This document shows positions 20,691-32,666 of a stretch of DNA of 64,000 nucleotides, one piece after another. Both the position numbers and the translations under genes were made by a program. Source of the stretch: Diphasiastrum complanatum (taxonomy: Eukaryota; Streptophyta; Lycopodiopsida; Lycopodiales; Lycopodiaceae); NCBI GenBank assembly GCA_029204225.1, contig CM055095.1, forward strand, positions 12,550,399 to 12,614,398, given 5' to 3'. How positions within the stretch are numbered: position 1 is the stretch's first letter; every line of letters starts with the position of its first letter. The notes under the pieces were generated by a model. That model was not told the origin of the DNA and ran no database searches. It saw only the letters and a program-made list of their open reading frames with translations.

Positions 20691-23175
20691 ATAAAGAAAG
20701 AACTTCAGAGATTGCTTGACGCCGATTTCATTTATGAGATTGAGCATACCGAATAGATCTCATCGATTGTCATTGTTCCTAAGAAGAATGAGAAATTGCG
20801 AATCTGTGTGAATCTCAAAGCGTTGAACAGAATGATGCAAAAGGATCACTTTCCGTTACCTTTTACTGAAAGCATTTTGGATCGCCTTGCTGGAGCAAAA
20901 GCTTATAGTTTCTTGGATGGATTTAGTGGTTACAACCAGGTTAAGATTGCACCTTCCGATCACCACAAAACCGCTTTTGCAATAGAATGAGACACCTATG
21001 CTTACAAAGTAATGTCGTTTGGACTCTATAATGCACCAAGTTCGTTCCAAAGAGTAATGCAATTTGCTTCAAAAATTTCTTGAAATTTACTTGGATGACC
21101 TGGGAGTCCATAGTATAGATACAGACCACCTGGATCAATTAGAGAAAGTATTTGAAAGATGCCGCAAATATCAGATATTTCTAAATTCAGAAAAATGCCA
21201 GATATGGGTTTTCCACGGAGTTGTGCTTGGACATGTGATATCGAGACATGGTATTGCCACAAATTATTCTAAGATCAAGATTATTGTGGAATTGCCACCT
21301 CCAACAACGATTCGTGGAGTTTATGTGTTTATGGGTCATGCGAACTACTATTGAATTTTTATTATCTTCTTTGCGGATTTAGCACGACCTATATACAGAC
21401 TAACTATTGTTCCTATTTGGACTATAGATGCGTTAGAAGCCTTTGAAAAGTTTAAAATAGCATTAACTTCAGCACCAATACTGCGTTCTCCAGATTGGAC
21501 AATAGAATTTCATGCTCATACGAATGCCTCAAAATACGCCATTGGATTAGTTTTGACGCAGCTAGGTGATTATAAGAAGGATTATCCTATACGATTTGCA
21601 AGCAGACAGCTTATAGATCTAGAGAAAAATTATTCAACAACAGAACGTGAAGCATTAGCCATGATTTTTTCTGTTCGAAAATTTCATCACTACCTCATGG
21701 AAACGCATTTTGTATTTTATACGAATCATCAGTTGTTACTTTACTTGGTAAACAAGACGTGCAATACTGGATGTATTGCAAGATGGTTATTGTTATTGAC
21801 TTATTTGACTTTCGAATTGTGGTTCGAAAGGAGAAGCAACATTATCTAGTCGATCACGTTTCATGAATCAAATCCGCACCAGTTAACACTGAACTGGATG
21901 ATGAACTACAAGATGCTGCAGTGTTCTATGTTGAAGCAGTACCTGAGTGGGCAGCAGATATTGTTGAGTACCTGATGCTAGGACAACCGAATGACTCCTT
22001 GACAAAAGTACAGAAGAGACAATTGATTCATAAGGCTCAACCTTATCAATTGATCGTAGAACAATTGTATCGTCGTGGATCAGACAATATTCTGCAAAGA
22101 TGTGTTTTACCGCATGAAGTACCCGATTTAATCATGTTTTCACATGATGGCATGGGCAGAGGACACTTCTCTACAAATATTATTGTTCGCAAAATTTTGC
22201 AATCAGGTTGTTGGTGGCCTACGTTTCATAAGGACACAGAAAATTTTATTCAGACATGTGATGTTTGCCAACGAGCACGACGGCCTACTCGACAGAATTA
22301 TGAATTCTTGCATCCGGTTTTATCGCAAGCACCGTTTGAAAAATGGGGACTGGATTATGTTGGTCCTATTCATCCTGCCATGCAAGGATCTCAGGCCCGA
22401 TACATTATCCTAGCAACTGATTATATGACCAAGTGGGTTGAAGCCAAAGCTGTCAAAGTTGCTGATGCGAAATCTATGGCCAAGTTTAATATTATAATCA
22501 AATTTGGATGTCCGATCGAGATTGTCATTGACCGAGCGAGGTACACAATTTGTTAATTAAACAATAAAGTGTTTATTGAAAGATTTTTTTGTGATACACA
22601 GATTTACCACTCCCTACTATCCCAGAGGGAATGGCCAAGCTGAATCTTCCAATAAAATTCTCTGCACCATTATGACAAAGACAGTTGAAGCGAGTCGGTC
22701 TGATTGGGAACATAAACTGTATGCAGCGTTATAGGCATTTAGAACCACTTACAAAAATAGTACAAATCAAACACCTTTTCAACTAGTTTATGGTCAATAT
22801 GATGTCATGTTGATTGAATGTTTAATCTCATCTTTATGCATAGTAGCAACAGAACGATTAAATGATGATAAGTCTTTACAACTCCATCATAAAGTGTTGC
22901 ATAAATTATGTGAAACCCCATTGATGGCAGTTCATGCGTTAGCAGCAAAGAAAGCCCGCCGCAAGGCATGGCACAAATGTCGATTGCACAAAAAAGATAT
23001 GCAAGCAGGAGATCTCGCGTTGATGTACAAAACCAAGCTGATCAAGGGAAAGTTGAAGTGTGAAAGAAATCCTGAACTACGGCGCAGTAATTCTTGAGCA
23101 CTTGGATGAAAAACGATTTGATACTCGATTATGCAAGTTTTGGCAGCCTGCTCTGACAGTTCAGCAAGCCTGATC
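20690..23175 (+). pseudogene. Gypsy 1 pol: reverse transcriptase, RNase H, integrase
   Basis: RT starts IKKELQRLLDADFIYEIEH near 20690, then SSIVIVPKKNEKLRICVNLK, FPLPFTESILDRLAGAKAYS, and IYLDDLGVHS in the position of the catalytic YxDD. RNase H: APILRSPDWTIEFHAHTNAS, FASRQLIDLEKNYSTTEREA. Integrase zinc region: HKDTENFIQTCDVCQRARRP near 22230; core: FEKWGLDYVGP and ATDYMTKWVEAKAVKVADAK. The C-terminal DNA-binding part KTKLIKGKLK ends near 23175. At least five stops and frameshifts. Gag and protease are missing. No chromodomain seen. It is closely related to gypsy 2 and followed by the same accessory ORF. Confidence 0.9.
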
Positions 23176-23990
23176 TCAATGGTTTTTTAATTTTATTAGT
23201 TTTTCAATTTGTTGTTTTCGGTATTTGATTGTTCCAATTTATTTAAAAAAGACAATTTAAAAAAAAATGAAAAAAATAAATTGAGAAAATACTGATGAGC
23301 AAAAGTCAAGATAGTCATGAGCATGGGAAAAAAAGAAGGATAGTCTTTTTGATGAAAAATGACTTAAAAAATCACTGTTTTGGTTAGATGTGGCCTATAC
23401 AATACCAGAAACCTTCGTTGAGCTCTCAGACTATACATCCACTCTAGATTTTTGAGTTGGGCGAAGGTTCCTGTCCAGAAAAAATCCAATTTTTGAGTCA
23501 GACGAAGGATCAGTGATATGCCATTTTGGGAACCTTCGCCAAGCACCTTAACCTCATTATGAACCTTCGCCGACCTGCTAGATGATCTTAAAATGTCAAA
23601 ATTAGGTTGTCTATAGGTTCAAATTGTGAAAAAATACATTTATGACAATATCTGGACGAAGGACCCTCTTGGGCGAAGGTTCATCCTTCGTCAGTCTTGG
23701 AAAACGTTCGCCTGATTGGTTCAGATCCCCAAAAACCTTCGCCGAGATTTTTATAGCCTATTTTCACAATATTGTACATGCCTACAAATTTTTGTTCCGA
23801 ATTGATCAACCAAACTAGTATTCAGTGTAATGGACCCACCAAATTCACCTATAAGTTGGCTGAATTCGATTCATTCCTCACTTGTGCTAGCAAAGCTCTT
23901 GCAAATTTTTCCCGCGACCAAAGCCTTCCAAACTTCCTGAACTGCTTTCTAATATACTTTTGCGCATCTTACATTTCCTTTCTGCTCATC
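23176..23990 (+). promoter_or_regulatory. Pol-to-aORF spacer with GAACCTTCGC motif cluster
   Basis: Non-coding. The word (G)AACCTTCGC or its complement GCGAAGGTT(C), with variants GACGAAGGA and GTTCGCC, recurs about nine times between 23400 and 23745, in both orientations, so many copies can pair. The gypsy 2 spacer (43640-43930) has a similar cluster. Confidence 0.5.
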
Positions 23991-26900
23991 ATGTCTTCTA
24001 CTGATACTTCCCAATCTCCGCGTTATGCTATCCATCGTGATGTCCCATCTGCAACGGACATCATGATACTTCCTAGCACAAGCATGGTCACTCAGTGGAT
24101 GACCCTTGAGGAGCCTTTGCTCACTGCAATGGGTATTCATGAGATAGTCGTTTTTGGCAGAATCAACATGGATTTCATCACTCTTGCCTTCAGTATGTGG
24201 AAGGAAGAGAAATCCAAATTTTATATCACTTTTCAAGGAGCCACACACAAGGTGCGCGTCACTGAGGCCGCCCTTTTGCAGCCATAGGTATAGTGTTCGG
24301 TACACAGGCCTCACCAAATCATAAGCAGGCGAAACAAGCCATAAAGCCATACATCGACCTCACCAATGATTTGCATTGGAACAATGACGGATACCTCCTT
24401 GAAGCCATCACTGAGCCTTCCATCCACATTGTTGCCCAACTACTGAACAACTTCTTGATGGTTGGGAACCTCAGGAAAGATTGCATCACTTCACAAATCC
24501 TCTATAGGATAGTTGAGTCCTATACCAAGTTGGACAAAGCCCCTCTTGAACCATATAATTGGTTCAAAAATGTTTCTGGTGAGCTCAAATGAGCTATTAA
24601 GAGCAATACTCAGCAGCAGTTTGCTGCTGGCTCTTTGTTGTTTCTTCTAGCCACCTCTCACCTAGAAAATAAAATCCATGGTTTCCACCTGGATTCTGTG
24701 CTTTCAGTCTATGAAGAAGCATCGTCCGAGTCATCCCCACAGGCCTCGAGTTCCCATAGTCGACGTCATCCACGCAGCGAGATCGTCATTCCTGACTCAC
24801 CTTCCGCGTCACGACATCGCACTAGGCATACATCGTCAGCTGCGCTTCTGCCCCCTGCTGCTGTTCGCACTGAACTTTCGATTCCCCCCACCTCTGATGT
24901 TTCTCTCATCTCTACCTTCACACAAGGATAGTCTGTGACCATTGGGGCTACCATTCCCATCACAGCTACCCAGGACGCCTCACCCCCACACACCGAAGCT
25001 ACTTCACCAAACACGTAGTATTTCATGGATATGTTTGATGATTCCGACCCCCTTGGGGCCACCAAAATTTTTGAAATGTCCCAGAGTCCTGCACCCTTTG
25101 AGCTCCAATTTTCTGGAAGAGGATTTGAACAAATTCATGACACTATTGTCGGTTTTGAAGATTCAAGCCAGCAACCTCAAACTGAAGATAGCCCAGCCGC
25201 ACTTCGGGTCAACCAAGCTGTGAAATCACCGAAGCAGTCGATGCCACCGTGCCTGAGGGTTTCGAGGAGATATTTTTGAAGAAGAAGAAGAAGTACTGGC
25301 ACCTATTCCACACCAATCAAGGACAGTATCATCAGGTCCTCATGTTGCTGTCGCCTCCACGACAGTAGATTCTGGTGATGCTCTCGGTTTGGTCTCAAGC
25401 CTTGCACAAGTGATCTAGTCTATGCTTGACAAGAAAAAAGAAATGGAGCTGAGAATTTCTGATATGGAAGCAGAAAACACTCTGATCAGCCATAAGATTG
25501 TCCAGTTGGATCGAGAGTTAAAAATCGCCAAGCAGCATGAAGACAAATCTGAAACCGAAAAGAAGCTGGCATAGCAACATGCTGATTGCCTTGAAGGATA
25601 TGTCAGTTCCCTGCAAAACGCCCTGACAATAGCACATGATCAGGTGGATAAGGCCGTGCAGGATGCAAAACAACAGGTGCAACTACTGAAGGGTCAATTG
25701 TAAATGACGGAATAGGATCGCACGCGTCTTCAAGATGAATTGGATGTGACCACCCTTGAGTGTGATGTGTATCTTCAGACGCAAATACCAGATCATCCGG
25801 TCACTCCGACGGAGATCGCGTATTTGTTCAAGAAAGTGAAAACATACAAAGTGGCCCTTCAGGGATTCCAAGGCCGCTTTGACAGGTTCAAAGGAGCATC
25901 TTCAATTGAGTTGGCCAAGGCTAAAAAAACCATCAGCGCCTATGAAAAAATAGTCTCTTAGGTGTTGGAAGCCTGACCACAAATCTCTGTACCGGTCATG
26001 CCGCAATTCTTCCCTATGCGCCAAGAAGATGTACTAATGGATACAGGGTTAGATTCGGACATGGACCAGGGGGGAGCTCCAGATATAAAAGAACAACCGC
26101 CAACTTTATCGGCAGTGCAAGCGAGTCCATCCTCATCAAGGACCACACCTCTATCCAGAAGGCCCATCAACGTCAAGGACCAGATCTGGAGCTTCTTAAT
26201 GCAACATCCGCATGAGTCCTCGCGTGGGGGTTGGGTTCTGAAGTTTAAGACCTCCGAGATAGAGGTCGGCAAAGAGTTGGACAAAATACTTGCATTGGGA
26301 GAGCAACCGGCATGGAGAATTACCGTTTTTGAGAAAACTCTCGAATCAATCAAGAGTTACGTTGCTAGCCCTCACCAATTGTGGGTCGATCCTTATTATG
26401 TGCCAATGTCGAGAAGGAATAAATGGAAAGATTTGGGATTGGCTATGGACAAAATCACCATCCATACGCCCAATTGACCAATCATCCATCAGCCCTATAA
26501 CTGGACAATTTCAGTGGACTTCCACTGGGGTTTACAAGCATACCAGAGAGAGTATGTCCACTCTTCAGATCCAACGGTGCAACAATCGGCACTATTTGCA
26601 AAAGATCTAACTCTGTTGGCGTTAGTGGCAACCAGATGGGACGATTGCCTCCCTCCTCTGGCATTCGATCCAAATAAGCCGATGGCCTCAGAGAATATCA
26701 AAGATCAGTTGCCAGTTGCTCATTTATACTTTCATGCAGCAATGATGGGAGGCTCCTATGAAAGATTTCAGATCCTTAAGATCCAATCTACTTGAATGAT
26801 CTTTGGTTAGAAAGAGAAATACACTACCAATCTCACCAATGTAGAAAAATCAGCATCTACACACAAAATGAGATGCAAACACCAATAGAACTTGATCAAA

Positions 26901-27533
26901 CTTGAATGAAATGATTATGTACTGTTGCTGTCCATACAAAACCAGAAAGCTACTGTATCTCACACTTGTGGATCCAAAAATAGCAAATATAGATCATTCT
27001 ACACATAGAATTGCAAGCAATCACCAAGATAGTGCACCAATGGATAGTAGAACCCAAGAGAACCATGTATAAGCATGAAATGAGATAGAGAAGAGAGAAG
27101 ATTGCTCTCTCCATGACTTACATCCTTTTATAGCAGGTCCAAACCCTATTTGGCCACTTGGCTTTCCCACCAAAATGCTAACCCTACTAATTTTGGGTCT
27201 AGATTCAATGTACCCAACTATTCAAATTGAATCTACTTAAACTCGCATTCTAACTTTCCCACACTTTCAAAAAGTGTTTATTCAAATGAAATTTAGACTA
27301 ATCAACTTTGAAAAGTCAACCTCTAAGTCTAAAACAAGTTTTGGCCTCAATATGCCAAATATGGAAATATTGCAAGTGATGAAACTAGTTGAATCTTTCA
27401 CAGCTCTTGGGAATCACGCTTCACATTATGGACAACCTCAAAGTGGATTGACGGAGCCCATCATTGTTTTCTGCCACACAATGAGAGGGATTTGGCACCC
27501 TATGTGTGTAAGTCCAACCCGATGATCACATAG
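23991..27533 (+). pseudogene. Accessory ORF downstream of gypsy pol, copy 1 (unknown family)
   Basis: Unrecognised long protein, about 900-1000 codons, starting MSSTDTSQSPRYAIHRDVPS. Order seen: an N-terminal globular region with FQGATHKVRVTEAA, KQAIKPYIDLTNDL, DGYLLEAITEPSIHIVAQLL and LENKIHGFHLDSVLSVYEEA; a Ser/Pro/Thr-rich low-complexity linker; a coiled coil (about 25440-25960); then a C-terminal globular region with IKSYVASPHQLWVDPYYVPM, ATRWDDCLPPLAFDPNKPMA and DQLPVAHLYF. A solo LTR interrupts it at 26757-27402; beyond it the frame resumes and ends at TAG 27531-27533. Several stops and frameshifts. The copies at 44285 and 47884 share this order. It could be an extra structural or envelope-position protein of the gypsy family, or a captured host gene. 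No transmembrane segment or protease/RT motif seen. Confidence 0.6.
26757..27402 (-). mobile_element. Solo LTR of the copia 4 family
   Basis: 646 bp, about the length of the 649-bp LTR at 49060-49708 and closely similar along its whole length. Ends TATGAAAG...CTTTCACA (family consensus TGTGAAAG). Flanked by GCTCC (26752-26756) and GCTCT (27403-27407), a 5-bp target duplication with one change. It lies inside aORF copy 1. Confidence 0.9.
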
Positions 27534-27610
27534 AGATTTGATTAATTAAAAAGTCAATAAAAGGACTTTAGGCCTTTTTGCGGGACTTTATGTTTATTTC
27601 CTCATTTCAA
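27534..27610. other. Possible 3' end of gypsy 1
   Basis: Short AT-rich stretch (..AAAAGGACTTTAGGCC..) between the aORF stop and copia 1. It may be the start of a gypsy LTR that was cut off. Confidence 0.3.
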
Positions 27611-28133
27611 GCCGTCTTTTTTGGTTGTAATTGCTATTTTGTATTGTGCTTCAGTGTAATATAGCAGCAGCACATTTTTTATCTATGTATAACGTAGATG
27701 AATGCTTGTTGTGATTGAATGCACTTTCATCGTTGTTTGATCACGCTTGTTTACTCATTCTGATCAGAACACGGACGTCTACAACTCCTCAGGATTTTAT
27801 CAGACGATGGTTGTCTTTGACGGTTGAGGAACTCACGATATCATACTGCTTTTCTTATTTCAAAACAATACTTCACATTGAATCTGATTTTAGTAGTACC
27901 ACACACAAACCATCTCTAATCTCTTCGGTGGACTGTACTCTTGCTTTTGAGAGTATGAATTAATTTTTAAGATCTTGTTGGGCAATTAGAACACTTAAAG
28001 TTGTGATTACATTTAGCATAAGCTTTCTATAAGACTATTTTTGCATCTAGCAGCTGATTGTAATGGGAGAGCTATTCCGCAACACTTCTGCTCTCTTCTC
28101 CGTTTGCGTTCTTTCTTCTCCCTTGTCCCATCA
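27611..28133 (+). repeat. Copia 1 5' LTR
   Basis: Ends CCCATCA just before the initiator-Met-type PBS. Repeated at about 31177-31704 with scattered differences. Confidence 0.8.
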
Positions 28134-28136
28134 GAT

Positions 28137-28148
28137 TGGTATCAGAGC
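28137..28148 (+). other. Copia 1 primer-binding site
   Basis: TGGTATCAGAGC, the common plant copia site complementary to the 3' end of initiator-Met tRNA. Confidence 0.85.
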
Positions 28149-28200
28149 ATAGTTTAGCTAAACTGAGAGATTAAGTTTGTCCTATTTGTATACTGTTATC

Positions 28201-31064
28201 ATGTTTCATATAGGTAGCTCTTCGTCTTCATCACTCAGTGAAGCTAGAGTCATTGACAAGTTCAATGGTTCTAACTTCTACATTTGGAAGTTGAAACTTA
28301 GAATGATGTTGATAGACAGAGATCTTTGGGATGTGGTAGAAGTTGTAGACCTGAAACCAGAAGATGGTGATCAAGCAACGGCCTGGAGGATCAAAGATCA
28401 GAAGGCCTTAGCATGTATCACACTCAATCTGGCCGACTCCCAAATATCTCACATTACCACATGCAAAACCTCTAAGAAAGCACTGGACTTGCTATCAAGT
28501 CTCTATGAGACTCACAATGTAACTACAAGATTACATCTTCGAAGGAAGTTCTTTACTCTTAGCATGTCTGATTCTACTGCCATCACTTCTCACATCAACA
28601 ACTTCAAGTTCCTGTTAGATCAGTTATCAGTTGTAGGATGTTCTATTCAAGATGATGATGTCGTCATGACCTTGTTTTCTTCTCTTCCAAAGTCCTGTGA
28701 GCACAATGTGGTGATAATGTCCACACAACCGGACCTCACTCTTCAAAAGGTGATTGGTCATCTTCTTCAAGAAGAAAGACGGAGAAAGACTAGCAGCCTA
28801 TCCATCAAAGACAAATCCATGGCTCTATACACCAAGAAGAAAGACTATTCCAAGGGCAAGAATCAAGTGTAGCAGCAACAGTAGAAGCCTCACACTCAAG
28901 GTGAGCATAGTGGACCGCGCAAGAAGCTTTTCTGCAGATATTGCAAGAGAGCCAATCACGACATCAAGGAGTGTTGCATCCACATCTACAACGAGGCAAA
29001 GAAGCAACAACAGTAGTAGCAGCTAGACTCCTCCAACACGGCAGAATTCAAGGAATCAAATACACATTTGGTAATGGCTTACAACAATAGCAGCGAAGAC
29101 TATGATAGCTGGTACTTGGACAGTGGCGCTACCCAACACATGACCTCTCACAAGGAATGGTTTATCGAGTATGCAGCTTACAACAGAGATCAATTCATCT
29201 ACCTCGGAGATTCAAGCACCATACGCGTGAAAGGCAAAGGAACATTGATGATCACCTTCAACAATGATCTATCTATTTGTGTTCCTAACGTCCTTCATGT
29301 TCCTCAGTTATCAAAGAACCTGTTATCAATCTCTAAGATAACTGATGAGGGCTACATTGTTATTTTCTCATCTGAACAATGTATAATACTCGAGGAAGAT
29401 ACTACTCTGACTACATGCACTAGAGTCAAAAATCTTTACGTACTCTCTAATTCAGTTGCATTAGCTAGTATCTCTAATGAAAATGTAAACGACGGTGCTG
29501 TTCTATGGCATAGAAATTTGGAAATGTGAATACAAGATCACTTTCCTATATGCATTGTCATAAGCTAGTTGATGGACTGAATTTCTCTTCTTCATTAGAT
29601 AGGAAATCTTTCTTTTGTGAATCATGCATCTATGGGAAGCACTCTAGAAGCAGATTTCCAAAATCACATTCCATAAAATCAAAGCATACATTAGATCTTG
29701 TACATAGTGATCTCTGTGGTCCAATGCCAACTCCGTCATTAGGAGATGCAATCTATTTTATCACTTTCATACATGATTATTCTAGATGGTCTACAGTCAT
29801 GTTCATTAAGCACAAATCTGAAGCCTTTGAATGCTTCAAGAGATTCAAGGCCATGGTTGAGACACAAACATCTACAAAAGTGAAGGCACTCCAAACTGAA
29901 CGAGATGCCTGACTGTCTGGCTGAACATGACATCAAAAAATAGTTCACTACTTCCTATTCACCTCAACACAACGGGATTGCAGAAAGGAAGAACTGAACT
30001 CTTCTTAACTCAGCCAGATCAATGCTACATCAAGCGCACCTACCAGTGAAGTTCTGGGAAAAAGTTACTGCCACAGCCAGTTACGCGCAGAACAGATCCA
30101 ACACCAAAGCCGTCAACAACAAAACTCCTTATGAAGCTTGGCATGGACACAAGCCTAGTGTCAGCCAGTTAAAAATCTTTGGTTGTATATGTTTTGTTCA
30201 CATTCCTAAACAACTTAGGAAGAAGCTGGATCATAGGACAAATAAATGTATTTTCATTGGCTATCTTGATGAGCATAAAGCTCATGATCCATCCACCAAT
30301 GTAGTATTTGCCTCTAAGGATGTAATATTTCAAGAACATACATTTCAAACAACAATCGATAAACCATGCTATGTCATTTCATCTTATTTTACGTAGCATG
30401 GATTCTTCCAACGTTGATGTTCCTTCTACAGAACCTGCAGCTACAGCTATAGAAGCCGAGCAGTTGACAGTACCTGTCGTCAGACCAAAGCAAGCCAGCT
30501 CGAACAGATCTGGAGAAATTCAAGAAGAAGCATCATCGCATCTTGGTCAACCAAACATCTGCAGATCCTCACGGACTCGGACAGTTCCTGAGAGATATGC
30601 ACCTCAATCATTCTGGACTTCATCAAAAGAACCAGAGAGCCTACCGAAGCAATTAACTCCAAGGATGCTGTGAAGTGGCAAGAAGCTATGGAATTTGAGT
30701 ACAACTCACTTTTGATGAATCAGACCTGGACATTGGTCGACTTCCCCACTCACAAGACAGTTATCGGCAACAAGTGGATCTTCAAGAAGAAGATTAACTT
30801 TGATGGTTCCATTGCAAAATGGAAAGCACTGTTGGTGACTAAAAGATTCATCAAGTCCAAGGAGTGGATTATCAAGAAATTTTCAGTCTTGTCGTCAAGA
30901 TGCAGTCAATCAGGACTTTGATTGCGTTAGCAGCTGTGGAAGATCTCAAAATGCACCAAATGGATGTCAAGACAACATTTCTCAATGGCAATGTCGAAGA
31001 GGAGTTGTACACCTTCCAATCGGAAGGATTCAAAGTCAAAGGCCAAGAGCACACTCCTAATTAG
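28201..31064 (+). pseudogene. Copia 1 gag-pol
   Basis: Gag from ATG 28201: VIDKFNGSNFYIWKLKLRMM, ending with a zinc knuckle CRYCKRANHDIKEC (28931-28972) that keeps CX2CX4HX4C. Protease near 29110 with DSGATQHMT. Integrase: GAVLWHRNL, CESCIYGKHSR, LDLVHSDLCGPM, then YSPQHNGIAERKN and LKIFGCICFVHIPKQLRKKL. RT: WQEAMEFEYNSLL, NQTWTLVDFP, GNKWIFKKKI, MHQMDVKTTFLNG, ending at 31064. Several stops sit in CAG-like context (QQQ*KP), consistent with C-to-T decay. Frameshifts near 29525, 30400, 30660 and 30860. Non-functional. Confidence 0.92.
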
Positions 31065-31176
31065 GTGACAAGCATTCAATGTAATTAATACATGGATGGA
31101 ATCTACAAATAGATCGTCCAAGCATAGATTGTTGGCTGCTCCGTCAATGCGACGAATTATTTGAGCCTCACGGTTA

Positions 31177-31704
31177 CGCCATCATTTTTTTGTTGTAATT
31201 GCTATTCTATATTGTGCTTTAGTGTAATATAGCAGCAGCATGTTTTTTATCTGTGTACAATGTAGATGAATGCTTGTTGTGATTGAATGCACTTTCATCA
31301 TTGTTTGATTGCACTTGTTTACTTACTCTGATCAGAACACGGACGTCTACGACTCCTTAGTTTCTGATCAGACGATGACTATCTTTGACGTCTGAGGAAC
31401 TCACGATATCATACTGCTATTCCACTTATTTCAGAACTATACTTCACATTGAATTTGATTTCAGTAGTAGCACACACACACCATCTCTAATCTCTTCGGT
31501 GGACTGTACTCTTGCTTTTGAACATATGAATCAATTTTTAAGTTCATGTTTGGCAATTAGAACACTTAAAGCTGTGATTACATTTAGCATAAGCTTTTTA
31601 TTAGATTGTTTTTGCATCTAGCAGTTGATTGTAACGGGAGAGCTGTTCTGCAACACTTCTGCTCTCTTCTCCATTCGTGTTCTTCCTTCTCCCTTGCCCC
31701 ATCA
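31177..31704 (+). repeat. Copia 1 3' LTR
   Basis: Second copy of the copia 1 LTR, ending CCCCATCA, immediately followed by gypsy 2 RT. Confidence 0.8.
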
Positions 31705-32322
31705 TACACGTGGCTTGATTCTGGGCCATATAATGTCTAGACACGGGATCGCCACAGACCTATCAAAAATTAGGATCATTGTTGATCTACCACCACCAGG
31801 AACGATCCGAGAGGTCTACATCTTAATGGGTCATGCTAACTATTACAGGACTTTCATTCTAGATTTTGCAGAGTTAGCACAACCAATTTACAGATTCACA
31901 ACAGATCCACATTGGAATGAGAAAGCCCTAAAGGCTTTCCAAAAACTTAAAGATGCACTGGTCTTAGCACCAATTCTACGTCTGTCCAATTGGTCCATTG
32001 AGTTTCATGTGCATACGGATGCATCGAAGTATGCAGTTGGAGCAGTCTTAACCCAGCCAGGAGAACGCAAAAAGGATTTTTCAATCCGATTTGCAAGCCG
32101 ACAGCTCAGTGATATAGAAATGAATTATTCAACCACAGAGCAGGAAGCACTGGCAATGATATAGGCGGTTAAGAAGTTTTGGCATTACTTGATGGCCACA
32201 CACTTTGCCTTTTTTACGGACCATCAACCCTTGCTCTATCTTGTTAACAAAACTTGCAACACAGGGAGAATCACTCGATGCCTACATCTGCTATTAGAGT
32301 TTGATTTTGGATAGTGGTTCGC
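31705..32322 (+). pseudogene. Gypsy 2 pol, first part (RT end and RNase H)
   Basis: Starts abruptly in RT: GLILGHIMSRHGIATDLSKI, PPPGTIREVYILMGHANYYR. RNase H: FHVHTDASKYAVGAVLTQPG, RFASRQLSDIEMNYSTTEQE, one TAG at 32162-32164, then FFTDHQPLLYLVNKTCNTGR. It stops at 32322 where copia 2 enters. TTCGC at 32318-32322 is duplicated at 41857-41861. Closely related to gypsy 1. Its own gag, protease and fingers of RT are absent to the left. Confidence 0.92.
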
Positions 32323-32666
32323 TGTAAAAATTACAGCAAATAAGGATCCTAAAACACTTGAAATGATGAGGATAACAATAGATTATGATCTCATAAGATT
32401 ACCGCAAGTTGAACCATCAAAATCCATCAAAAATCTATGCTTGAACCTCACTAAATGGCCCAAATCCTTGAAGAAGCCTTCACACGTGTGAAAGTACGGC
32501 CTCCCACAGTCTGAGTACTATACACCAGACCTACATTCAATCCTATAATCATTAGTAATCACAAGAACTCAAACAATTATGAACATAGAGAGCAATTGCA
32601 CTATTATGAGAGAAAAATCATGAAATTGTTTGATTGATTTTGGTGAGATATCATCACCTATATATA
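32323..32666 (-). repeat. Copia 2 3' LTR, outer part
   Basis: Matches 41179-41522 of the 5' LTR. Interrupted after ..CACCTATATATA by copia 3; continues at 36118-36461. Confidence 0.92.

Larger units (their letters stand above)
27611..31704 (+). mobile_element. Copia 1, LTR-bounded, internally deleted
   Basis: Two closely similar LTRs of about 0.52 kb (27611-28133 and about 31177-31704), PBS TGGTATCAGAGC at 28137-28148, and a decayed gag-pol in between. The RT is cut short at the LDVKTAFLNG-like region, so the rest of RT, RNase H and the polypurine tract are missing. Exact LTR starts are uncertain (common block GCC(G/A)TC..TTGTAATTGC), and no target duplication was found. Confidence 0.85.
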
